Source of the DNA: Acidobacteriaceae bacterium
GTDB lineage: Bacteria; Acidobacteriota; Terriglobia; Terriglobales; Acidobacteriaceae
Assembly (NCBI GenBank): GCA_030044455.1
Contig: JASHVU010000518.1
Coordinates: forward strand, 1-5,774
Direction: 5' to 3'
DNA length: 5,774 bases
Below the pieces are notes generated by a model. That model had not been told where the DNA came from. It saw nothing but the letters and a program-made list of their open reading frames with translations, and did no database searches. A program made the position numbers and the translations under genes. Below are positions 1 to 5,212 of the stretch, in pieces; position 1 is the stretch's first letter, and each line of letters begins with the position of its first letter.

Positions 1-26
1 AACCCCACTTGTGCGCTGTCTCTTTA

Positions 27-125
27 GAATTCGCATCAAATGCAAATTGTCATCCTGAGCGGAGATTGGCGCGTATTTTGCGCCCATCGTAGTCGAAGGA
101 CCTGCATTTGTTCTTCAACGAATTC
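27..125. repeat. nested inverted-repeat element of about 100 bp
   Basis: Two perfect inverted pairs nest around one centre: GAATTCG at 27-33 with CGAATTC at 119-125, and CAAATGCA at 37-44 with TGCATTTG at 103-110. A smaller core hairpin lies inside them (GGCGC 68-72, GCGCC 80-84, loop of 7). The inner part contains GTCATCCTGAGC (49-60) and AGTCGAAGGACC (91-102), which I recall as the two halves of an intergenic repeat scattered through acidobacterial and some other genomes. It lies just downstream of the tadE stop, so its transcript could fold and stabilise or terminate the tad mRNA. There is no transposase and no T-tract, so it resembles a REP or MITE-like element more than a classical terminator. 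The dyads are certain; the family name is from memory. Confidence 0.65.
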
Positions 126-138
126 CGGATTCATTCCT

Positions 139-612
139 CTAGCTGCCTGCACTCCGCATCGACGCCGAACTGGAAAGCGAGAAAGAGGGAGGGATACTCC
201 CCATCCCCACCCAATGCCAGGGGAAAAGCGTCGTATAAGTTGCCGTAACCGTTACCTTCACGCGCCATACAGTGTTAAGGCTGCTCGGACACGACGATGG
301 GCAGGTCGAACCGTAGCTGCTGCCGTCTGCGCATTCGCAACCGTAGGTGGGGGTTCCGACTGACAGGTTCGGCACATTGGGCGCATCATCCTGGGCCGCA
401 GTCTGCATGCCTGTCGTATCCTCGGGATTCTGAGACCCGTACATCGCGGCAGCATGCGCTGCACCGGCGATCTCGATGGAATAATAAAAGGCCCGCCCAA
501 CATCGACGGCGCCAAACATCAGCAGAATAAACAACGGCAACAGGAGCGCCAGTTCCACAAGGCTGGCGCCCTGTTCGCCTCGCAACAGAAGAAGTCGAAT
601 TCGCTGCCCCAT
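139..612 (-). CDS. tadE: TadE-family pilus-assembly / envelope protein
   Basis: The 157-residue protein has the TadE-like N-terminus: a short basic start, then GEQGASLVELALLLPLF (residues 12-28) running into one hydrophobic helix at about 18-38, followed by a polar, mostly exported domain. The E of the SLVE motif and the helix match the prepilin-like anchor of TadE/TadF minor pseudopilins of the Flp/Tad system. The length is usual for the family. A Cys cluster (residues 92, 94, 104 and 108) in a Gly/Ser-rich loop could form disulfides outside the membrane. The ATG lies 3 bp after the tadG stop, with GGAG 8 bp before it inside the end of tadG, so translation is probably coupled. The stop is TAG at 141-139. 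Family membership is secure. Whether a true Tad pilus is made is unknown, because no tadA, tadB or tadC gene is visible. Confidence 0.87.
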   Translation of the reverse strand: MGQRIRLLLLRGEQGASLVELALLLPLFILLMFGAVDVGRAFYYSIEIAGAAHAAAMYGSQNPEDTTGMQTAAQDDAPNVPNLSVGTPTYGCECADGSSYGSTCPSSCPSSLNTVWRVKVTVTATYTTLFPWHWVGMGSIPPSFSLSSSASMRSAGS

Positions 613-615
613 AAG

Positions 616-2139
616 CTACTCCGCAAGCGCAAACGAACCTAACGTCTTGCTACTGCCGCCGCCGCCGAGAAGCGACTGGGAACCGTTGACATCGAACGTG
701 ACGCCGGAATCCACCATCATGCTCTGCACATCGACCGCCGAGGCGCTTGCTCCGGCGTTGATCGTCGTGCCCGAGCCGCTGTTCAAGGTGAGTTCCGCAT
801 CGGGCAGATAAATGATTCCGTTGAGGGTGACCGACGTGCTGGCGTCTAAATCCATTCCCGAGCTATTGGTCGAGCTCTGCCAGACCAGCATATTCGCCAC
901 GTCGTTATTTGACGTGTAGCCCGTAGCGGGCGCGTTAAGCGTAACCGTAGAGCTGCTGTTGGGCTGAAAACTGCCACTCGTAAAATACAGCGTCACGCCC
1001 GCCCCTCCCTCCGTGCATGTCGTGCACTCAAGAGTCGCGCCGCTGTCGACGTCGAGCGAGCCGTTGAAGTAGTAAAGACCGGGAGAGAGATTGACGATAA
1101 CGTTCGAATTGATATTGATGCCTCCGCCGTAGTAGCCCGGCGGTACAGAGACTGCTTTGCCCGCCGTTACACTATTGCCCCAGCAATCCTGGTTGCTGAT
1201 GCTGCAATTGCCGGAATCCTCGGTTGCCGGCTGGGAGGGCGCCGTTAGGCTCGCCAGCGGATCGCTTTGCTGTGTAGTGGTGTGCGTCGGGGACCCGGTA
1301 TCCGTCCCTCCTATGTTCCATGTGCAGGCACTGCTGCCAGTGCCACAGTTGTCGGGACTCCACGTCCCGTAGTATAGGAAATCTGTGGCTGTTACACTGT
1401 CGCCGCTGTTGGTGGTAAGGCTCCCATTGTCGTAAATGCCGCAATTCGTCAAGTTAAAGTTGCCGTCGCTGCTGTTAAATGTGATTGAGCCCGCCCAGAC
1501 GCAATTACCGCCGGTATTCGCCGTATTGATATAAGAATCACCCGCTTCCGCGCGCGCCACCAGATTCATCTTCGGAAACCCTACCAGGGCGCCAAAGAAC
1601 ATGCTTTGCTGCTCAGTTAGCACTACCTCGGCCATATGCGTGTTGTTGTTATTCGGATCGCTCGTTCCCAACACGCATGGACCAACATTGATAATCATGG
1701 CTAACCCCGACGTGTTCGTGACTGTGCAAGCCGATGACGGAGTGATGGTAGAGGTGGTAATTCCGTCTTCAATCAGAGCCTGCGCCGCCGCCGTTTTCAT
1801 GTTGGCGCAAACCGAGTCGCTGCAGTTGCCCAGCTCCAAACCTGCCGCGATTGCCGCTGAATCAGCCGCGGTCTGCAACTGGCTTTGCTTATAGTGGATG
1901 AAACCCACGTCAACCCCCAGCGCCATCGCGCCCATCAGGGCAGTCATGCTCACCGCAGCCAACACCAGCGCCTGCCCGCTCTCTTCTCTCAGAATCTGCG
2001 ATGCGCGGCCTCTCCAACCCCTCAAGAGTTGCCCGATCCGGCCGGCGGCATCGATACCCGTTTTGTTTGTGTTGGAATTTATGCTGAACCGCTGCATCTT
2101 ACCGTCGGCGCCAAAGATACTACCGCTGTCCGATCGCAT
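616..2139 (-). CDS. tadG: TadG-like Flp pilus-assembly protein with large Gly/Ser/Thr-rich exported domain
   Basis: The 507-residue protein carries a TadE/TadG N-terminal signature: LREESGQALVLAAVSMTAL at about residues 50-68, a single hydrophobic helix to about 80, then the conserved QLQTAADSAAIAAGLEL (88-104) typical of putative Flp pilus-assembly TadG proteins. The remaining 400 or so residues are rich in Gly, Ser, Thr and Asn, with repeated short beta-strand patterns. This suggests an extracellular beta-helix or beta-sandwich. Cys residues occur in close pairs (NC...AC, NCSISNQDC, ECTTC), probably disulfides. It is first in a leftward two-gene unit with tadE. The frame is open to a TTG at 2157, but I chose ATG at 2139 because GTGGAG lies 5 bp before it. 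A later ATG at 2097 is also possible. The role, a minor pilin or envelope adhesin anchored in the inner membrane, is inferred from the family. Confidence 0.85.
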   Translation of the reverse strand: MRSDSGSIFGADGKMQRFSINSNTNKTGIDAAGRIGQLLRGWRGRASQILREESGQALVLAAVSMTALMGAMALGVDVGFIHYKQSQLQTAADSAAIAAGLELGNCSDSVCANMKTAAAQALIEDGITTSTITPSSACTVTNTSGLAMIINVGPCVLGTSDPNNNNTHMAEVVLTEQQSMFFGALVGFPKMNLVARAEAGDSYINTANTGGNCVWAGSITFNSSDGNFNLTNCGIYDNGSLTTNSGDSVTATDFLYYGTWSPDNCGTGSSACTWNIGGTDTGSPTHTTTQQSDPLASLTAPSQPATEDSGNCSISNQDCWGNSVTAGKAVSVPPGYYGGGININSNVIVNLSPGLYYFNGSLDVDSGATLECTTCTEGGAGVTLYFTSGSFQPNSSSTVTLNAPATGYTSNNDVANMLVWQSSTNSSGMDLDASTSVTLNGIIYLPDAELTLNSGSGTTINAGASASAVDVQSMMVDSGVTFDVNGSQSLLGGGGSSKTLGSFALAE

Positions 2140-2144
2140 CGCAT

Positions 2145-2150
2145 CTCCAC
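2145..2150 (-). promoter_or_regulatory. Shine-Dalgarno site that decides the tadG start
   Basis: On the minus strand GTGGAG ends 5 bp before the ATG at 2139-2137. The upstream in-frame TTG (2157) has only CTTCT-type sequence before it and no purine-rich site, so the ATG at 2139 is favoured. Confidence 0.6.
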
Positions 2151-2242
2151 TCTGCAACAGAAGGATGTCTTTACTTGGGAAACAAAACTATCTAAAGCTT
2201 CGCTTACGAAATGGGGGATCAGGGAAGTGAACTTCGTCGAAC

Positions 2243-2291
2243 GGTACTCTCGAACGAAAGAGTGCCACACCAAAGTGTTCCAAACAAAGTG
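2243..2291. promoter_or_regulatory. dyad and direct repeats in the tadG/trpG divergent region
   Basis: GGTACTCT (2243-2250) pairs with AGAGTGCC (2259-2266) over 8 bp including one G-U, with an 8-nt loop. TCGAACG is directly repeated at 2237-2243 and 2250-2256 (13-bp period). CAAAGTG is repeated at 2271-2277 and 2285-2291 (14-bp period). Such clustered symmetric and direct repeats upstream of tadG suggest operator sites. No regulator gene is adjacent and the binding protein is unknown. Confidence 0.35.
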
Positions 2292-2298
2292 ACCTTTC

Positions 2299-2307
2299 TC
2301 TATAGCA
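2299..2307 (-). promoter_or_regulatory. possible extended -10 element for tadG-tadE
   Basis: On the minus strand TGCTATAGA fits an extended -10 (TGn followed by TATAGA, four of six matches to TATAAT). No good -35 stands 16-18 bp upstream. If used, it would give a leader of about 150 nt containing the 2243-2291 repeats. Weak evidence. Confidence 0.22.
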
Positions 2308-2523
2308 CAATGGCGTTAAACCAAAGACCTTTTGGAGCATCCTATTGCGTCCCTGGCCCTTCGTGCGCAGTTGGCTATTGAGCGGTCAGCGATCCGCTAT
2401 CTTTCCCATGAAAGACTCGTATCTTGCAGATGTCAGGCATCTTCGGTCAGCTCGAACTCGTTGAAGAATTGGCATCGGGCCAGGCTGCAATAGAGATACG
2501 ACGCCAAGGTACACTGATGACAG

Positions 2524-3102
2524 ATGGTCTTCGTTCTCGACAACTACGATTCCTTTACGTACAACCTGGTGCAATACCTTGGCGAACTGGGTGCTGACGT
2601 TGAAGTGCGCCGCAACGATGACGTAACGCCGGAGCAGGTTGAGGCGATGAATCCTGAACGGATTCTGCTTTCGCCGGGTCCCTGTACGCCCGGTGAGGCT
2701 GGCATCCTGGTGGACTTGATCAGGCACATGGCCGGTAAAGTCCCGATCCTGGGCGTCTGCCTCGGCCATCAGGCCATTGGAGAAGCATTTGGCGGCGATG
2801 TCGTGCGCGCCGCGACGCTGATGCACGGCAAAACCAGCGCCGTGGAGCACGACGGCAAGGGAGTCTTTGCCGGACTGCCCAGCCCTTTAACCTGTACGCG
2901 CTACCACTCTCTCATCGTCGCTGAGGGCTCGTTGCCGCGGGAGCTTGAAGTCACCGCGCGGGCTGGGGAAGGCAACGGTAAGGGCTCGGTAATCATGGGG
3001 CTGCGCCACCGCTCGCTGCCGGTTGAGGGGGTGCAGTTTCATCCCGAAAGCGTGCTCACCGAAGGCGGTCACCAGATGATCCGCAACTTTCTCAATATGT
3101 AG
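2524..3102 (+). CDS. trpG: anthranilate / aminodeoxychorismate synthase glutamine amidotransferase subunit
   Basis: This 192-residue class I glutamine amidotransferase hydrolyses glutamine and channels ammonia to the chorismate-binding subunit TrpE (or PabB) for anthranilate or aminodeoxychorismate synthesis in the cytoplasm. The opening [20 protein letters not shown] is the canonical family start and fixes the ATG at 2524; an in-frame stop lies just upstream at 2518-2520. The oxyanion-loop motif LSPGPCTP is at residues 49-56, the nucleophile Cys79 in GVCLGHQ, the HGKTS contact motif at 101-105, and catalytic His173 and Glu175 in QFHPES. All key residues are intact and the length is normal. 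The PGPCTP variant is shared with PabA, and many bacteria use one subunit for both pathways, so trpG versus pabA is undecided. No well-placed Shine-Dalgarno site is visible: the nearest AAGG is 14 bp upstream. Confidence 0.95.
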   Translation: MVFVLDNYDSFTYNLVQYLGELGADVEVRRNDDVTPEQVEAMNPERILLSPGPCTPGEAGILVDLIRHMAGKVPILGVCLGHQAIGEAFGGDVVRAATLMHGKTSAVEHDGKGVFAGLPSPLTCTRYHSLIVAEGSLPRELEVTARAGEGNGKGSVIMGLRHRSLPVEGVQFHPESVLTEGGHQMIRNFLNM

Positions 3103-3234
3103 GAGCCATGCAAACTGGTCGGGAACGTTGGCGCACCTCTTATCTCCCAAGCAACTCGCCTGAAAGTTGTTTAAGACATCCACCCGCCAATATCGGTTCG
3201 CGGCTCAAAACGACACGGCCTCAGCCATTTCGTC

Positions 3235-3368
3235 CAGGCCCCTCAAGTTCAAAATGTCTTTCGGGAGCTGCGGAAAAACTTAACGGGAGCGCGGTTTTGA
3301 AAGGGCACGACTTCAGTCATGCCGCAAATGCCCTTGAAATGAGCGGGGCTTTAGCCCCCGAGGAATGT
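3235..3368 (+). repeat. interspersed repeat of acidobacterial type fused to a gene start
   Basis: The stretch contains CAAAATGTCTTTCGGGAGCTG, an imperfect hairpin GGCA-c-GAC TTCA GTC-a-TGCC (3304-3323), and a terminal GGGGC TTTA GCCCC hairpin (3345-3358). Read as protein, it gives the string VLKGHDFSHAANALEMSG. I recall this string from many misannotated acidobacterial open frames, where the same non-coding repeat has been translated. It lies between trpG and the body of the next gene. Boundaries are approximate, and copy number cannot be judged from one window. The hairpins are seen directly; the family assignment is from memory. Confidence 0.6.
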
Positions 3369-4352
3369 TGGTCGCACATCAAGCGCCGCTCTGGCAGAGT
3401 CTCGATCGCCGCGATGATCCATGCAGTCATGACCGTTGCGATGATTTGCGGCACTCAATCCCAAGCACAACAACAGTCTCAATCCACAGCGCCCGCGGCC
3501 GCAACCGAGGCAGCGGCGGGACCCATCGCCATTGTCACCCTCAACGGCCCCGATGCCAGCGCCAACCCGACCGTTTCCGGCGCCCTTGAAGTGACAGGCG
3601 GCAAAGCGATGATTGCTGCCAGCGGAAGCATTACCGCCGGCGATCGCACAACCACGGTGATTTTGCCTCATCGCGGCACCCTGCGCGTCTGCGCCTCAAC
3701 CACGGTCAAGCTGGCGGCAGACTCGAGCCAACCCGCAGGCAACGCTCCCGGGCTGTTGATGGCCTTCGATCACGGCGCCCTTGAAACCAGTTACGCAACC
3801 GGGCAGAACGCCGACATGATTCTCACGCCCCGTTTCCGCATCTTGATTGGCGGGCCGGGTGCTTCGGAGTTAAAGGTGCGTCTCGGCGACAGCGGCGACA
3901 CTTGCGTAGATAACGCCGGCGCAAATGCACCGTACGTGGTGGTGACTAGTTTGTTTGAGAGCGGCCTGTATCGTGTCCAGCCCGGCCAGCGCGTGATGTT
4001 CCAGCATGGCAGCCTCAACCAGGTTGTCGATAACGAGAAGGAGCCATGCGGCTGTCCGCCGCCGGCGAACGGGGAAGGAAATGAATTTCCGCTGGCGCAG
4101 AGCGAAGGCCTCGCCCCGACTCCGGCAATCGCACCCGCACCACCGCAGCCCACAAATCTTGCCCCCGCGACAACCGCGCCGCTGGTCCACAACAGCCCCC
4201 AGGCAACCGCGCAAACCGCACCAGTTCCACCCGCGCCGCAGCAGGCAAATCAGGCTGTTCTAGCGACACCAACGCCCGCCCCAAAGAAGAAAAAACCAGG
4301 ATTCTTCAAGCGCGTGGGGAATTTCTTCAAGAAGATTTTCGGGGCAGAGTGA
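3339..4352 (+). CDS. secreted or envelope protein of unknown function with Pro/Ala linker and basic amphipathic tail
   Basis: From ATG 3339 the product has 337 residues. A basic stretch KRRSGR (15-20) precedes a hydrophobic segment (about 22-38) ending near SQAQ, like a signal peptide. A Gln/Ala-rich linker follows, then a beta-rich domain at about 61-235 with patterns recalling FecR-like folds (RTTTVILPHRGTLRVC, GLLMAFDHGALETSY, DMILTPRFRILIGGPG) and Cys at 118, 189, 237 and 239. A Pro/Ala linker (about 258-315) leads to KKKKPGFFKRVGNFFKKIFG. The frame is open from ATG 3108, but residues before 3339 read through a repeat and are unlikely to be native. ATG 3414 would leave a signal sequence without basic residues. 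None of these starts has a good ribosome site. The gene follows trpG on the same strand and may be cotranscribed, though no functional link to tryptophan synthesis is evident. A conserved acidobacterial family is likely, its function unknown. Confidence 0.75.
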   Translation: MSGALAPEECWSHIKRRSGRVSIAAMIHAVMTVAMICGTQSQAQQQSQSTAPAAATEAAAGPIAIVTLNGPDASANPTVSGALEVTGGKAMIAASGSITAGDRTTTVILPHRGTLRVCASTTVKLAADSSQPAGNAPGLLMAFDHGALETSYATGQNADMILTPRFRILIGGPGASELKVRLGDSGDTCVDNAGANAPYVVVTSLFESGLYRVQPGQRVMFQHGSLNQVVDNEKEPCGCPPPANGEGNEFPLAQSEGLAPTPAIAPAPPQPTNLAPATTAPLVHNSPQATAQTAPVPPAPQQANQAVLATPTPAPKKKKPGFFKRVGNFFKKIFGAE

Positions 4353-4422
4353 GGATCGGTCCGATTTCCTATGAGTTAACGACTGGGATTTCTCTTACGT
4401 CATAAGAGCATGACCGATCTTT
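4352..4422. terminator. nested dyad between convergent genes, possible terminator
   Basis: GATCGGTC (4354-4361) pairs perfectly with GACCGATC (4412-4419), extendable outward by G-U and A-T pairs. Inside sits a perfect hairpin, CTCTTA (4392-4397) with TAAGAG (4403-4408), loop of 5. It begins at the stop codon of the rightward gene and lies 30 bp past the end of the leftward 93-residue gene. That position suits a shared terminator, but only TTT follows on the plus strand and no U-tract on the minus strand, so a processing or stabilising structure is equally possible. Confidence 0.4.
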
Positions 4423-4451
4423 GAAAAGCTGTCACTGATTATTTCGACGGC

Positions 4452-4733
4452 TCAATCGGAGGGAACTTCAATTTCCCCAATTGTGAAAAGGTTCTCGCCT
4501 GCGTGGTCTTTAAGGATTGCCGCGACCTTCTCGGCGGTGGCGCCATTCGGTACGCCTATGCCGTACCTGACGGTTTCATTTCCATGTCCGAAATTAGAGA
4601 ACACGTTGTTCTCGAGGACGCTTAACACATTAGCAATTGTTACTTCATGAGCGTTCGTAGGATATGGTCCGCTGGACCCTGATCCGCACACGTCCGCTAG
4701 AGGCCACTTCGGGAAAAGATCCTTAACCTTCAT
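4452..4733 (-). CDS. small hypothetical protein (93 residues) with its own promoter and leader hairpin
   Basis: I do not recognise the family. The 93-residue product has no signal peptide and no membrane segment. It opens MKVKDLFPKWPLADVCG, passes a Gly/Ser-Pro turn (SGSSGPYP), and has a helix-like stretch HEVTIANVLSVLENNVF (29-45). The second half (about 55-91) shows alternating strands and a helix (VRYGIGVPNGATAEKVAAIL, then ENLFTIGEIEVP), consistent with a compact cytoplasmic alpha/beta fold. There is one Cys (16). The start is well supported: ACAGGAG lies 9 bp before the ATG, and a good sigma70 promoter and a leader dyad lie upstream. Its base composition appears less GC-rich than the flanking genes, which may point to separate acquisition. 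It is monocistronic, pointing against trpG and its follower. The function cannot be inferred from context. Confidence 0.7.
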   Translation of the reverse strand: MKVKDLFPKWPLADVCGSGSSGPYPTNAHEVTIANVLSVLENNVFSNFGHGNETVRYGIGVPNGATAEKVAAILKDHAGENLFTIGEIEVPSD

Positions 4734-4742
4734 GTCGATTTG

Positions 4743-4749
4743 CTCCTGT
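4743..4749 (-). promoter_or_regulatory. Shine-Dalgarno site of the 93-residue gene
   Basis: Minus-strand ACAGGAG with a 9-nt gap to the ATG at 4733. It is the best ribosome site in the window and supports this small frame as real. Confidence 0.65.
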
Positions 4750-4762
4750 CATGCTACTCCAT

Positions 4763-4788
4763 CGCTGATTGCACCGGTTAAATCAGCG
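4763..4788. promoter_or_regulatory. perfect 8-bp inverted repeat in the leader of the 93-residue gene
   Basis: CGCTGATT (4763-4770) and AATCAGCG (4781-4788) are perfect inverted arms around a 10-nt spacer that itself contains the palindrome ACCGGT (4773-4778). It lies between the predicted transcription start (about 4806) and the ribosome site (4743-4749). It could act as a downstream operator or as an mRNA hairpin affecting initiation or stability. Confidence 0.5.
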
Positions 4789-4812
4789 CCTGCAGCATGC
4801 CATTTGCGAACT

Positions 4813-4840
4813 ATGATAGGAGCTTTTCCGCGAATGTCCA
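4813..4840 (-). promoter_or_regulatory. sigma70-type promoter for the 93-residue gene
   Basis: On the minus strand TGGACA (4840-4835; five of six matches to TTGACA) is separated by 16 bp from TATCAT (4818-4813; five of six matches to TATAAT). The predicted start near 4806 gives a leader of about 73 nt. This is the strongest promoter match I found in the window. The assignment is by consensus only. Confidence 0.55.
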
Positions 4841-4895
4841 GTAAGTTGCAGAAGAAATATGAAAAAGTGGTCGTGACCCTGTCTGCGAGGTGTTC

Positions 4896-4931
4896 TGGAC
4901 CACTAAGGATGTGGGTGCCGGTTAGTGGCCA
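4896..4931. repeat. stem-loop with 10 pairs and one bulge
   Basis: TGG (4896-4898), a bulged A, then CCACTAA (4900-4906) pair with TTAGTGG (4922-4928) and CCA (4929-4931) around a 15-nt loop. The loop motif GTGGGTGCC resembles the GAGGGTGCCCC that begins the hairpin at 4961, so both may come from one repeat family. No T-tract follows. Confidence 0.45.
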
Positions 4932-4960
4932 CAATCTCAGAGGACCAGCAATCCAGCTGA

Positions 4961-5007
4961 GGGTGCCCCCGGTCCCTCGCATTTGGGGACCGGGGATCGA
5001 AACCCCC
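4961..5007. repeat. 10-bp perfect hairpin with a competing second hairpin
   Basis: CCCCGGTCCC (4967-4976) pairs perfectly with GGGACCGGGG (4986-4995), loop of 9. The last GGGG (4992-4995) can instead pair with CCCC (5003-5006) across ATCGAAA, so the two stems exclude each other. The preceding GGGTGCCCC is a motif I associate with acidobacterial intergenic repeats. It resembles a tRNA T-arm at first sight but does not fit one. Confidence 0.5.
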
Positions 5008-5065
5008 GACTGTCTCGCCAGATCACTCCCGGAAGGTCGGCATAGGTTCAGGGGCCGGAAAGGAA

Positions 5066-5099
5066 GCGCGCGACCCTGCGGGTCGCGCGCTTGATTTTT
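5066..5099 (+). terminator. strong intrinsic terminator, possibly bidirectional
   Basis: An 11-bp perfect GC-rich stem (5066-5076 with 5080-5090) closes a TGC loop and is followed on the plus strand by TTGATTTTT, a good U-tract. On the minus strand it is followed by TTCCTTTCC, a weaker one. It could end leftward trpE transcripts about 300 bp after the trpE stop. Its better orientation is rightward, yet no credible rightward gene ends closer than 4352. Confidence 0.7.
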
Positions 5100-5118
5100 C
5101 CTTCTTTTCGGTGGCTTT

Positions 5119-5159
5119 CCCAGGACTGCGCTCTCGGCTTCGCTCGGGCTTGTCCTGGG
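5119..5159. repeat. 8-bp stem-loop repeat
   Basis: CCCAGGAC (5119-5126) pairs perfectly with GTCCTGGG (5152-5159) around a 25-nt loop. Together with the following CTATTTTCTGTCGCCCCTCC it looks like a common acidobacterial intergenic repeat, from memory. Confidence 0.45.
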
Positions 5160-5171
5160 CTATTTTCTGTC

Positions 5172-5190
5172 GCCCCTCCGGGGCTATTTA
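5172..5190 (+). terminator. short GC hairpin followed by TATTTA
   Basis: GCCCC (5172-5176), TCC loop, GGGGC (5180-5184), then TATTTA. It is shaped like a weak rightward terminator but probably belongs to the adjoining repeat. No rightward gene lies upstream of it. Confidence 0.35.
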
Positions 5191-5212
5191 TCGCGATGCC
5201 TACCGATAATTC

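Larger units (their letters stand above)
2158..2523. other. gene-free divergent intergenic region between tadG and trpG
   Basis: This stretch separates the leftward tad pair from rightward trpG. The part next to tadG (2158-2340) is visibly richer in A and T than the flanking genes, as promoter regions often are. Besides the repeats listed separately, it has small hairpins at 2321-2335 (CCAAA/TTTGG) and 2381-2398 (AGCGG/CCGCT). No strong sigma70 promoter for trpG is evident. The best I see is TTGAAG (2461) with TGCAAT (2486), whose 19-bp spacing is poor. A short open frame from ATG 2430 runs into trpG out of frame (see findings). No Trp-rich leader peptide with a following attenuator hairpin and no T-box is seen. 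Confidence 0.5.

Noticed and set aside
2253..2269. sigma54-like TGGCAC upstream of tadG on the minus strand
   Set aside because: The downstream GC element at the required spacing is missing (TGGCAC is followed by TCTTTCGTTC).
2386..2850. 154-codon leftward frame across trpG
   Set aside because: It is antisense to the catalytic part of trpG and shows no family features.
3108..3338. N-terminal 77 codons of the long frame from ATG 3108
   Set aside because: GGAG is only 2 bp from this ATG, the product lacks a signal peptide there, and much of it is translated repeat. The true protein most likely begins at or after 3339.
4749..4982. 77-codon leftward open frame upstream of the 93-residue gene
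   Set aside because: Its ATG sits in the loop of the 10-bp repeat hairpin, it has no ribosome site, and it overlaps the promoter, leader dyad and two stem-loops. It is better explained as non-coding.
4985..5020. tRNA-like GGGGATCGAAACCCCC
   Set aside because: The T-loop does not fit on either strand (an extra T on the minus strand, A at position 54 on the plus strand), and no matching acceptor, D or anticodon arms are found at the right distances.
4732..5094. 120-codon rightward open frame
   Set aside because: It is antisense to the promoter and leader of the small gene, runs through all the hairpins and the terminator stem, and has an unusual composition and no ribosome site.
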